DNA from: Rhodocyclales bacterium
GTDB lineage: Bacteria; Pseudomonadota; Gammaproteobacteria; Burkholderiales; Rhodocyclaceae
Direction of reading: 5' to 3'
Length of the DNA stretch: 64,000 nt
NCBI GenBank assembly: GCA_028292505.1
Contig: JAQGMF010000001.1
Coordinates: forward strand, 124,001 to 188,000
Shown here: piece after piece, positions 1 through 8,900 of the stretch
Layout: each line of letters begins with the position of its first letter
How positions within the stretch are numbered: position 1 is the stretch's first letter
Program-made: the position numbers and the translations under genes
The notes under the pieces: model-generated
What the model was told of the DNA's origin: nothing
Seen by the model: the letters and a program-made list of their open reading frames with translations, nothing else
Database searches by the model: none

Positions 1-126
1 ACTCACACCATTGCCTGCGGGGACACGGCGCCCGCCGCGAATCAAGGTTCCCGGTGCGCCGGGCTCAAAAACGTCCTGAACGGATGCCGCTGGTGGCGCG
101 TAAGGATTTCGACTGTCTTGTTGCAT
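1..126 (-). CDS. N-terminal fragment of a gene cut by the window edge (possible membrane protein)
   Basis: An open frame runs from an ATG at 126 to the left edge (42 codons, no stop). A GGGGGA ribosome-binding site lies 8 bases upstream of this ATG. The alternative in-frame ATG at 135 directly abuts the GGGGG run and is less likely. The visible protein begins MQQDSRNPYAPPAASVQDVF and is Pro/Ala-rich and polar. Such NPYAPP openings are common in small cytoplasmic leaders of betaproteobacterial multi-span membrane proteins, but no membrane segment is reached before the edge. Function cannot be assigned. It lies downstream of hemF on the same strand, about 120 bases from the hemF stop. Confidence 0.55.
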   Translation of the reverse strand, partial: MQQDSRNPYAPPAASVQDVFEPGAPGTLIRGGRRVPAGNGVS

Positions 127-247
127 CACTGGCATCCCCCGTTTTTTTAGTGGCCGGCGTGTGCTTCCGGCTTGGAAGAGAATGCTATATGAAAATTGAC
201 TGAAGCAGTCACAACGCCCGGTGCGCAAGGCGCCAAATGCAGAAAGA

Positions 248-1249
248 TCAAACCCAGTCGCGCGCCGTCAGGAACTCGGTGTACAGACGCTCTTCGGCGC
301 TGCCCGGTTCGGGGTGCCAGTCGTAGCGCCAGTTCACTACGGGCGGCATCGACATGAGGATGGATTCGGTGCGTCCGCCCGATTGCAGGCCGAACAGCGT
401 GCCGCGATCGAAGACAAGATTGAATTCGACATAACGGCCGCGTCGATAGGCCTGGAAGTTGCGCTCGCGTTCGCCGTAGGGCGTGTCGCGATGGCGCTCG
501 ATGATGGGTAGGTAGGCGTCGAGAAAAGCATCGCCGACGCCAGCGGTGAGGCCGAAGCATTGCTCGAAGCTCAGTTCGTTGAAGTCGTCGAAAAACAGGC
601 CGCCGATGCCGCGCGGTTCGTTACGATGCTTGAGGAAAAAGTAACGGTCGCACCAGGCTTTGAAGCGCGGATGCAGATCGGCGCCGAAGGGGCTCACTGC
701 CATGCGGCATGCCTGATGAAAATGACGTGCGTCTTCTTCGAAGGCGTAATACGGCGTGAGATCCATGCCGCCACCGAACCACCAAGCCGGTGTTGCGGTA
801 GCGGCGCGCGGCGCGGCTTGATGTGCTTTGGGCGCTTGGCCATCCAGTTTGCGACGCAAGGGCGAAGCGGCAAAGCGTGGCGTCGGGTTCTCGTCCGCAT
901 CGCTTTCGCTACGCGTCGAGAAGAAACGCACATTCATATGAACCGTCGGGCAATACGGATTGCGTGGATGCAGTACGAGCGATACGCCCATCGCTTCGAA
1001 AGCCATCCCCGCCAGTTCGGGGCGCAGGGCACTGGCCGACGGCGGTAGTTTGTCGCCTATGACATGTGAGAAATTGACGCCACCGCGCTCGAAAAAATTG
1101 CCGCCCTCGATGACGCGCGTAATGCCGCCACCGCCCTCGGGGCGCTGCCAGCTGTCGGTGTGAAAGGCTTTGCCATCGAAGGCTTCGAGCGAAGCGACAA
1201 TGCGGCTTTGCAGCTCAAGCAGGTAGGAACGTACGGGGGTTGCAGACAT
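248..1249 (-). CDS. hemF: Oxygen-dependent coproporphyrinogen III oxidase
   Basis: Converts coproporphyrinogen III to protoporphyrinogen IX by two O2-dependent oxidative decarboxylations, a late step of heme synthesis in the cytoplasm. The family is recognised from [10 protein letters not shown] (about residue 160), [17 protein letters not shown] and the C-terminal block with [17 protein letters not shown] (about 280-295) followed by [10 protein letters not shown]. Length is 333 residues against about 300 usual. The excess is a Pro/Ala-rich insertion around residues 118-150, just before the GGGMDL motif. The start at 1249 lacks a strong ribosome-binding site. It stands alone on the minus strand, 125 bases after purD. 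It implies an aerobic or microaerobic life style. Confidence 0.95.
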   Translation of the reverse strand: MSATPVRSYLLELQSRIVASLEAFDGKAFHTDSWQRPEGGGGITRVIEGGNFFERGGVNFSHVIGDKLPPSASALRPELAGMAFEAMGVSLVLHPRNPYCPTVHMNVRFFSTRSESDADENPTPRFAASPLRRKLDGQAPKAHQAAPRAATATPAWWFGGGMDLTPYYAFEEDARHFHQACRMAVSPFGADLHPRFKAWCDRYFFLKHRNEPRGIGGLFFDDFNELSFEQCFGLTAGVGDAFLDAYLPIIERHRDTPYGERERNFQAYRRGRYVEFNLVFDRGTLFGLQSGGRTESILMSMPPVVNWRYDWHPEPGSAEERLYTEFLTARDWV

Positions 1250-1374
1250 TGTTCAGTGTAGTCAGTCGGCCGTGCGTATTGTGAATGGACGGCTAAGTTT
1301 GACGCTTCTTTACGCAATTTGCCGTGATGTATGCCCTATTGAGCACCTGTCCAGACAGGCATTGTCATGCGTTT

Positions 1375-2655
1375 TCAACGCTTGATGGCGCGATGCCCGA
1401 TGTCTTTGCGGTATTGCATGCCATTGAAATGGATGTGACCGACCGCTTCGTAGGCGCGCATCTGCGCTTCCTTCACCGAATCGCCCAGCGCTGTGACGCA
1501 CAGCACACGGCCGCCCGCACAGACCGTCTGGCCACCTTCGCTGCGCGTGCCGGCATGAAAGACGTAAGCATCTTCCAGTTTGACATCCAGGCCTTCGATG
1601 ACGTCGCCGCGCCGCGGGTTGTCGGGATAGTCCGCTGCTGCGAGCACCACACCAAGCGCCACGCGGCGATCCCAGTTCGCTTCGGCCGTATCGAGCTTGC
1701 CGGCGATGCCCGCTTCCACCAGCGCCACGAGATCGGTCTTGAGACGCATCATGATCGGCTGCGTTTCCGGGTCGCCCATGCGGCAATTGAATTCGACGAC
1801 ACGCGGTGCGCCGCTTTCATCGATCATCAAACCGGCATACAGGAAGCCCGTGTAGGGCCGGCCTTCTGCGGCCATCGCGGCCAATGTCGGATGGATAATC
1901 TCGCGCATGACGCGAGCATGAATCTCTGGTGTGACCACCGGCGCCGGCGAATACGCGCCCATGCCACCGGTGTTGGGACCGAGATCGTCGTCGTGCAGAC
2001 GCTTGTGGTCCTGGCTTGTGGCCAGCGCCAGCGCGTGCTTGCCGTCGGCCATGACGATGAAGCTGGCTTCCTCACCACGCATGAATTCTTCGATGACGAC
2101 GCGCGCGCCGCCTGCGCCGTAACTGACGCCCAGCTTGTTGTCGAGCAGCATCATGTCGATCGCTGCATGGGCTTCGGCCAGCGTCGTGGCAACGACGACG
2201 CCCTTGCCAGCGGCCAGCCCGTCGGCCTTGATGACGATGGGTACGCCTTCCTCGGCGACGTAGGCATGTGCCTGCGCAGCGTCGGAGAACGTCTTGTATT
2301 TTGCCGTTGGAATATTGTGACGAACGAGGAATTGCTTGGCGAAATCCTTGGACGATTCCAGTTGCGCGGCGGCGCGTGTCGGGCCGAATATCGGCAGCCC
2401 TTCGGCACGGAATGCGTCGACGATACCCGCCGCCAGCGGCGCCTCCGGGCCGACGACGGTCATGGCGATCTGCTCGCGGCGAACGTAATCGATCAGATCG
2501 GCAATTGCCGTGATGTTTACGTTCTCCAGATCGGGCTCGCGCGCCGTGCCGGCGTTGCCTGGCGCAATCATGACTTTCTGTATGCGCGGCGACTGGGCCA
2601 GTTTCCAGGCCAGCGCATGCTCACGACCGCCGGAACCGATGACAAGTATTTTCAT
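1375..2655 (-). CDS. purD: Phosphoribosylamine-glycine ligase (GAR synthetase)
   Basis: Joins 5-phosphoribosylamine and glycine with ATP, the second step of de novo purine synthesis. The N-terminal domain opens with GSGGREHALAWKL and contains GPEAPLAAGI. The central ATP-grasp domain contains KADGLAAGKGV and the metal-binding stretch FNCRMGDPETQ. The length of 426 residues is normal for the family. The gene follows purH by 36 bases on the same strand, so the two are probably cotranscribed as purH-purD, a common arrangement. The ribosome-binding site before 2655 is weak, consistent with translation from a polycistronic message. Confidence 0.97.
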   Translation of the reverse strand: MKILVIGSGGREHALAWKLAQSPRIQKVMIAPGNAGTAREPDLENVNITAIADLIDYVRREQIAMTVVGPEAPLAAGIVDAFRAEGLPIFGPTRAAAQLESSKDFAKQFLVRHNIPTAKYKTFSDAAQAHAYVAEEGVPIVIKADGLAAGKGVVVATTLAEAHAAIDMMLLDNKLGVSYGAGGARVVIEEFMRGEEASFIVMADGKHALALATSQDHKRLHDDDLGPNTGGMGAYSPAPVVTPEIHARVMREIIHPTLAAMAAEGRPYTGFLYAGLMIDESGAPRVVEFNCRMGDPETQPIMMRLKTDLVALVEAGIAGKLDTAEANWDRRVALGVVLAAADYPDNPRRGDVIEGLDVKLEDAYVFHAGTRSEGGQTVCAGGRVLCVTALGDSVKEAQMRAYEAVGHIHFNGMQYRKDIGHRAIKR

Positions 2656-2691
2656 GACAAAGACATTTCGTGATGGCGGATCGGTGATGGA

Positions 2692-4299
2692 TCAGTGACG
2701 GAAATGGCGATAGCCGGTGATCACCATGGCTACATCCTGCTCGTCGGCGGCGGCGATTACTTCGGCATCGCGCATCGAGCCGCCCGGTTGAATGACGGCG
2801 GTCGCGCCCGCCTGGGCGAGCACGTCGAGACCGTCGCGGAACGGGAAGAAGGCGTCGGAAGCGACGACGCAACCAGGAATCGCAAGACCCGCATTCTCGG
2901 CCTTGATCTTTGCAATGCGCGCCGAGTCGACGCGGCTCATCTGGCCGGCACCGACACCCACCGTCATGCCGTCCTTGCAATAGACGATGGCGTTGGATTT
3001 TACGTACTTGGCCACGCGCCAGGCGAACAGCAGATCAGATAGTTCCTTGTCGCTCGGTGCGCGCTTGGTGACAACTTTCAGGTCAGCTGCCGTAATGCCA
3101 ACAGCATCTGAGGTCTGCACCAGCAGGCCGCCGGCAACGCGCTTGTAGTCGGTCTGCTTCGTCTCGCCGAGGGTGCAGCGCAGGACGCGCACATTCTGTT
3201 TGACCGCCAATAGGGCCAGTGCTTCGGGAGTGTATGACGGCGCAATAAGCACTTCCATGAACTGGCCGGAAACCGCTTTGGCGGTGGCTTCGTCGACCGT
3301 GGTGTTGAAAGCGATGATGCCGCCGAAGGCTGAGGTCGGATCGGTCTGGAAGGCCTTGCGGTACGCCTCTTCGGTCGATGCGCCGAGGGCCACGCCGCAA
3401 GGATTGGCGTGCTTGACGATGACGCAGGCGACGTTCTCATTTAATACGCCTCGGTCGAAAGCCTTGACGCATTCCCAGGCCGCATCCGCGTCAGCGATGT
3501 TGTTGTAGGACAGCTCCTTACCCTGCAGCTGCGTGTAGCCGGCGATACCGCCTTCCACCGGATGCACGTCACGATAAAACGCGGCACTCTGATGCGGATT
3601 CTCGCCGTAGCGCAAATCCTGCACCTTGTCGAAAGCCAGTTGCAGCCGTGTCGGATAGGTGGCGCGCACCGGCGCAGCAGCGGGTTCGAGCTTGTCGGCA
3701 TCCACCGCGGTGAGCCAGTTGGCGATCGCCGCGTCGTAGCGCGCGGTGTGGGTGTAGGCCTTACGCGCCAGCTCGAAGCGCGTCTTGTAAGACAGCGCGC
3801 CGTTATTGGCTGTCAGCTCGGCAATGATGTCGGCATAGTCTGCCGGGTCGGTAACGATGCCGACGCCGCCTGCTTCGCTGCCGTGATTCTTGGCTGCGGC
3901 GCGCACCATGGTTGGACCACCGATGTCGATGTTCTCGATGGCGTCTTCCAGCGTGCAGCCGGGCTTGGCAACCGTTGCTTCGAAGGGGTAGAGATTCACT
4001 ACGACGAGGTCGATGCGCGGAATCTGATGTTCTTCCAGCTTGGCCAGATGCTCGGGCAGATCGCGGCGCGCGAGGATGCCACCATGCACCTTCGGATGCA
4101 GGGTCTTGACGCGGCCATCGAGCATCTCCGGAAAGCCGGTGTAGTCGCCGACATCGGTGACGTCGAGTCCTGCCTCACGCAATGCCTTGGCGGTGCCGCC
4201 GGTGGATAGCAGCTTGATGCCAAACGCGGCGAGCTGACGCGCGAAGTCAACGACGCCGTGCTTGTCGGAGACGCTGAGGAGGGCCTGGGTGACTTTCAT
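2692..4299 (-). CDS. purH: Bifunctional AICAR transformylase / IMP cyclohydrolase
   Basis: Carries out the last two steps of IMP synthesis: formyl transfer to AICAR from 10-formyl-tetrahydrofolate, then ring closure. The N-terminal MGS-like cyclohydrolase domain (1 to about 135) has [13 protein letters not shown] and [14 protein letters not shown]. The transformylase domain carries KHANPCGVA near residue 296, which includes the catalytic Lys-His pair. I set the start at the ATG at 4299 ([15 protein letters not shown]), which has AGGA about 6 bases upstream. An in-frame ATG at 4356 adds 19 residues that do not look conserved. The resulting 535 residues match the family. It sits between fis and purD on one strand. 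Confidence 0.96.
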   Translation of the reverse strand: MKVTQALLSVSDKHGVVDFARQLAAFGIKLLSTGGTAKALREAGLDVTDVGDYTGFPEMLDGRVKTLHPKVHGGILARRDLPEHLAKLEEHQIPRIDLVVVNLYPFEATVAKPGCTLEDAIENIDIGGPTMVRAAAKNHGSEAGGVGIVTDPADYADIIAELTANNGALSYKTRFELARKAYTHTARYDAAIANWLTAVDADKLEPAAAPVRATYPTRLQLAFDKVQDLRYGENPHQSAAFYRDVHPVEGGIAGYTQLQGKELSYNNIADADAAWECVKAFDRGVLNENVACVIVKHANPCGVALGASTEEAYRKAFQTDPTSAFGGIIAFNTTVDEATAKAVSGQFMEVLIAPSYTPEALALLAVKQNVRVLRCTLGETKQTDYKRVAGGLLVQTSDAVGITAADLKVVTKRAPSDKELSDLLFAWRVAKYVKSNAIVYCKDGMTVGVGAGQMSRVDSARIAKIKAENAGLAIPGCVVASDAFFPFRDGLDVLAQAGATAVIQPGGSMRDAEVIAAADEQDVAMVITGYRHFRH

Positions 4300-4380
4300 G
4301 AGCTGATCCTGAATAGTGTGCGGAAATATCTGGATGCGCCGGAGGGGCTGCGTCAAGCTGTCATCGCGTGCAGGGACATG

Positions 4381-4629
4381 TCACAGCAGCCCGTACTCGG
4401 TGAGTTTGCGACGCAAGGTATTGCGCGTGATGCCGAGGATTTCGGCGGCCTGCGTCTGGTTGCCGCGGGTTTGCCGCAGTACGGACTGCAGCATTGGCTT
4501 TTCGACTTCGCGAATGACCATGTCATAAATGCCGGCCGGCTTCTCGCCGTCGAGATCGGAGAAATAACGGTCCAGCGCCTGCGTGACGCATAGCGAGATT
4601 TCGTTGCGGTTTTCGTTGTTCGTGCTCAT
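4381..4629 (-). CDS. fis: Fis-family nucleoid/transcription factor
   Basis: Small DNA-bending regulator of growth-phase genes. The 82 residues end in the Fis/NtrC-type helix-turn-helix, with the hallmark stretch GNQTQAAEILGITRNTLRRK (about residues 56-75). The start codon overlaps the dusB stop (ATGA), so the pair is translationally coupled. The dusB-fis operon is classical in Gamma- and Betaproteobacteria. It is shorter than the 98-residue E. coli protein because the N-terminal beta-hairpin arm is abbreviated, as is usual in betaproteobacterial Fis proteins. Confidence 0.95.
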   Translation of the reverse strand: MSTNNENRNEISLCVTQALDRYFSDLDGEKPAGIYDMVIREVEKPMLQSVLRQTRGNQTQAAEILGITRNTLRRKLTEYGLL

Positions 4630-5663
4630 GCCGCAAGCGCTTCCGGTTGGTCAGACATCCGATCAAGCATCTGGTACTGCAGACGGTTGCCACGTGCGGC
4701 CAATTCGTCGAAGAATTGATCGACCGCGTCGCACTGCGCGCTGACGCTGGGCAACAGGTACATATTGCTGCGGAATACGGCCGACCCTACCAGCCCCTTG
4801 GTATACCAGGCGATGTGTTTGCGCGCGACGCCCACGCCCGAAGCCTCGCCGTAGAAATCGTAGAGATCGGCAAGATGCTCACGGCATACGCGGTGAATTT
4901 CGCCCACTTCCGGTGGTGGCAATTCCTTGCCCGTTTGCAGGAAGTGTTCGATCTCGCGAAAGATCCACGGTCTGCCTTGCGCCGCGCGGCCGATCATGAC
5001 GCCATCGGCGCCTGTGTAGCGCAGTACGGCACGCGCTTTCTGCGGGGAGTCTATATCCCCGTTGGCAATTACCGGAATGCCGACACGACTTTTTACATCG
5101 GCAATGGTGTCGTATTCGGCCTCGCCCATGTATTGATCGCAGCGAGTGCGGCCGTGAATGGCGATCAGGCGGATACCTGATTCTTCAGCGATATGCGCGA
5201 TGCGTGACGCGTTGCGCGTATTGCGATCCCAGCCGGTGCGGAACTTGAGTGTGACGGGCACATCCGGTATCGCCGCGACGACGGCGCAGAGGATGCGCGC
5301 GACCAGCGCTTCGTCACGCAGCAGGGCAGAGCCGGCGGCGACGTTGCACACTTTCTTGGCGGGACAACCCATATTGATGTCGATGATCTGTGCGCCACGC
5401 TCGACATTGAAGCGCGCTGCGGCGGCCATCATCAGCGGATCGGCACCGGCGATCTGTACGCTGATCGGATCGACCTCGCCTGCGTGATTGGCACGGCGCT
5501 GTGTCTTGGTGCTGCCATAGAGCTGCGCGTTGGAGGTCACCATTTCGGAGACCGCCAGGCCGGCCCCCATCTTCTTGCACAGCTGTCGGAAAGGGCGATC
5601 CGTCACGCCAGCCATCGGCGCAACGAACAGCGAATTTTTCAGACGGATGCCGGCGAATTCCAT
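4626..5663 (-). CDS. dusB: tRNA-dihydrouridine synthase B
   Basis: FMN-dependent enzyme that reduces uridine in the tRNA D-loop to dihydrouridine. The TIM-barrel N-terminal half begins with LFVAPMAGVTDRPFR. The catalytic Cys is Cys100 in NMGCPAKKV. Further barrel motifs are FRTGWD, AIHGRTRCDQY, VIANGDI and GADGVMIGRAAQGRPW. The length of 345 residues is usual. It is the first gene of the dusB-fis pair (4-base overlap with fis). The upstream region (5664-5760) precedes a repeat element and probably holds the promoter. Confidence 0.96.
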   Translation of the reverse strand: MEFAGIRLKNSLFVAPMAGVTDRPFRQLCKKMGAGLAVSEMVTSNAQLYGSTKTQRRANHAGEVDPISVQIAGADPLMMAAAARFNVERGAQIIDINMGCPAKKVCNVAAGSALLRDEALVARILCAVVAAIPDVPVTLKFRTGWDRNTRNASRIAHIAEESGIRLIAIHGRTRCDQYMGEAEYDTIADVKSRVGIPVIANGDIDSPQKARAVLRYTGADGVMIGRAAQGRPWIFREIEHFLQTGKELPPPEVGEIHRVCREHLADLYDFYGEASGVGVARKHIAWYTKGLVGSAVFRSNMYLLPSVSAQCDAVDQFFDELAARGNRLQYQMLDRMSDQPEALAA

Positions 5664-5813
5664 GGGCCTGAGGTGTCACGCGGACATCACGCGAGGCGCG
5701 TGACGTGCAGTGCACATGTGTGGGGAAAGGGCGCAATTCTACCCCGCTCGGGGAAGAGAGGTAAGCGAAACCTGCCCGGAAGGTCGACGGCGGTAAAACC
5801 AGGTCAAAGACCT

Positions 5814-5914
5814 CACCACAGAGACACAGAGGGCCACAGAGAAAAACAGATTGAACCCGCAAATATTGCTTGATGGTCCTGTTTTCCTCTGCGGCCCTCT
5901 GTGTCTCTGCAGTG
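5814..5914. repeat. Imperfect inverted repeat of CACAGAGACACAGAG type
   Basis: Two 36-base arms at 5814-5849 and 5879-5914 are reverse complements with four mismatches, separated by a 29-base loop. The core is CAGAGACACAGAGGGCC. The element ends 9 bases after the stop of the large CheA-like gene and lies between it and dusB. Similar CACAGAGACACAGAG sequences occur scattered in intergenic regions of many environmental bacteria. It could fold in the transcript and act as a 3' end stabiliser for the chemosensory operon, but it has no T-run. Confidence 0.8.
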
Positions 5915-5922
5915 AAAGATTG

Positions 5923-8900
5923 TCAGTGCTGGCGCCGCGCGAAGATGAAGGCGGAAATCAGTTCGAGCAGCTGATCTTCCTGGTACGGCTTGCCGAGGTA
6001 GTGATTGACACCGATTTCGGCCGCGTAGTTGCGGTGTTTGTCGGCCATGCGCGAGGTGATCATGATGATCGGAATCTCGCGCAGGCGCTGGTCGGCGCGG
6101 ATGTTGCGCGCCAGATCGAAGCCATCCATGCGTGGCATTTCGATGTCCAGCAGCATCACATCCGGGATCAGTTCGGTGAGCTGTTCGAGCGCATCGACAC
6201 CGTCCTTGGCCGTGACCACCTGGTAGCCCTCGCGTTCCAGCAGACGGGTGGTGATTTTGCGCACGGTGAGCGAATCGTCTACCACCATGATGGTCGGTAC
6301 GTAAGCGACTTCGGGCGCTGCCTCGGAGATTTGCGCTGGCGCCAGATCGTCGACGCCCGAGGCCTGCCTGCCGGCCATGACAACGGGATTAAGAATGAGC
6401 GACACTTCGCCGTCCGGCAAGACGGTGGCGCCGGCATAACCTTGCAGACGCACGAATTGCGGCCCGGCGTTCTTGACGATAATTTCCTGGTTGCCACGCA
6501 ACCCGTCGATGTACAGGCCGACCGAAGAATTGCCGGCGCGCAGCAGCAAGATCCAGTGGAAGCGCGCCTGTGCCGGTTGCGCTTCGTTGTCGCCGAGCAG
6601 GCGCGGCAGATAGCGCAGCGGATATTGCTGGCCCTTCCATTCGGCATATCCGCGCGCGCGGATTTCAGCCAGCGGTCCTTCCTTGACTTCGATGGCCTGC
6701 TCGACCATGTTCGACGGAATCGCGTAGGTGCGTGTGCCGGCGCGCACCAACAGAGCTTGCGTGACGGCCAGGGTGAGCGGCAGATGGACCAGGAAGCGCG
6801 CCCCTTGACCTGCCGTTGACGACACGTCGATACGACCACCGACCGCCATTGCTTCGTTCTTGACCACGTCCATGCCGACACCGCGACCGGCGATGCCTGA
6901 CACGGTCTCGGCAGTGGAGAAGCCGGGCTCGAAAATCAGTTGCGTCAGGCGGCTCTCCGAGGCTTCCTCGTGCTCGCCGATCAAGCCGATCTTGCGGCCG
7001 CGTGCGGCGATGCGTTCGTAATTCAGGCCCTGGCCATCGTCGTTCATCTCCAACGCAATTTCATTGGAGAGCTGGTTCAGTTTGAGGGTGATCTGTCCGA
7101 TCTCGGCCTTGCCGGCCGCTACGCGCTCGTCCGGCATTTCGATGCCGTGGGCGATGGCATTGCGCAGCAGGTGTTCGAGCGGCGCAATCATCTTGTCCAG
7201 CACGCCGCGATCGATTTCGATATTGCCGCCCTGGATGTCGAGATTGGCGCGCTTGCCCACTTCCTTGGCGGTCTGGCGCACGACGCGATAGAGACGATCG
7301 GCGGCGTCGTTGAACGGCACCATGCGCACGCCCATCAGCGCTTGTTGCAGATCGCGCGACAGGCGACCCTGTGCATGCAGTGCGGCATCCGCACCGTCGA
7401 GATTGCGCAACAGGTTTTGCTGGATGGTGGTCACGTCACCGACGGACTCGGCCATCATGCGCGTGAGTTCCTGCAGGCGCGTGAAGCGGTCGAATTCCAG
7501 CGGATCGAAATTGTCGTGCTGCGATTCGGCGGCGGCGATGCGCGACTGCATCTGCGACTCGGCCTGGATTTCCACTTCGCGCAACTGGTTACGCAGACGG
7601 ATCACGTTTTCCGTGAGATCCAGCAGCGAGCGTCGCACGGTGCGCATCTCGCCTTCGACGCGCGTGCGCGCAATGCTGATTTCGCCTGCCTCGTTGACGA
7701 AACGGTCGACCATGTCGGCGCGCACCCGTACCAGCGCGCGCGTGCCCTGTGCGGTTTCGGGCTCATCGACCTGTGCCGTCTGACGCAGTACGGCGGGAAT
7801 CAGTGGACTGTCGACCAGCGCGCTGAAACGCAGCGGGCTGAGAGCACTGATCGCTTCCGTGGGCACGAGCGCTGCATCAGGCTGCGCCTCGATAATGTCA
7901 CTGTCATCTTCCGTGATGACAGGTGTGGTCGCAACCGTGGGATTGCGCAAACCTTCCAGCAGGGTTCCGACCTGATCGAAACCATTTTCCAACTCGTCCA
8001 CCAAGGCAGCAGAGGGCTGTGCGTTGCCTGTGCGTTCCAGACGTCCTTCGAGCGCGTGTACATACTGGCCGACACGCATGGCGCCGGCCATGCGCGCGCT
8101 GCCCTTGAGCGTATGCATCAGGCGCGCCAGTGCGTTGCGCGGCTCCGGGTTCTCCGGTTCGTTGCGCATCTGGCGCAACGAGTTGCCGATTTCCGTCATG
8201 AGCTCGTCCGCTTCCTCGAAGAAGATCGGCAGCAACTGCTCGTCCAGTTCGTCGTGGATGGCGTCGAGATTCAGCTCTTCATGCTGCGCGGGCGGGTTGT
8301 AGAGCGCACTCGCGAACACTGGCGCGGCTTCGGTCTGCGGCGCCGGTTCGGCAGCGGGACTGGCCGGAAACAGCGGGCGCAGATTATTGAGTTGTTCGTT
8401 CAGTTCGGGCGATGACAATGGCAGTTGCTGACGCACGATTTCCGTCTGCATGGCTTCGAGCCGGTTCAGCGTAGTGCTGAGTAATGCGGCTTGATCCGGC
8501 GTGGGTGGAATCTGCGATTCGTGCAAACGGTTCTGCGCATGCTCCAGCGCCTTGGCCAATGCATGTACCGACTCGAAACGCGCCGTACCGGAAATGCCGG
8601 CCAGTGTATGCGAGGCGCGTACGGCCTCCACGCTCGGCACGTGCAGCGGGTTGTTGTCGATCAGGTGCTGATCCGCACGCAGCGTGGCCAGATGCTGGGC
8701 AGATTCGCCTAAGTAGAGATAGTAGAGGCCATGCGACAAGACATTGTCGCCCACCATGATCTCGCTATCCGGCGAGGTATCTTGCGAACTTGCTGGTGGA
8801 TACGCGTGCGCGCTCGGCTGGATGTCCTGCGGCGCATGGGCGTAAGCCTCGTGGCCACTGTGCGACGTGTCCTGCTGCGGGTTGTCGAGCAGTTCGGCAA

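Noticed and set aside
1324-2673. Long plus-strand open frame opposite purD (449 codons)
   Set aside because: It is the antisense of a clear gene; long mirrored frames are expected in high-GC DNA, and its translation shows no domain.
5814-5914. CRISPR-like array
   Set aside because: There are only two arms in inverted orientation, not direct repeats with spacers, and no cas genes.
6940-8415. 491-codon plus-strand frame opposite chpA
   Set aside because: It lies wholly within the kinase gene; it has no ribosome-binding site and no recognisable motif.
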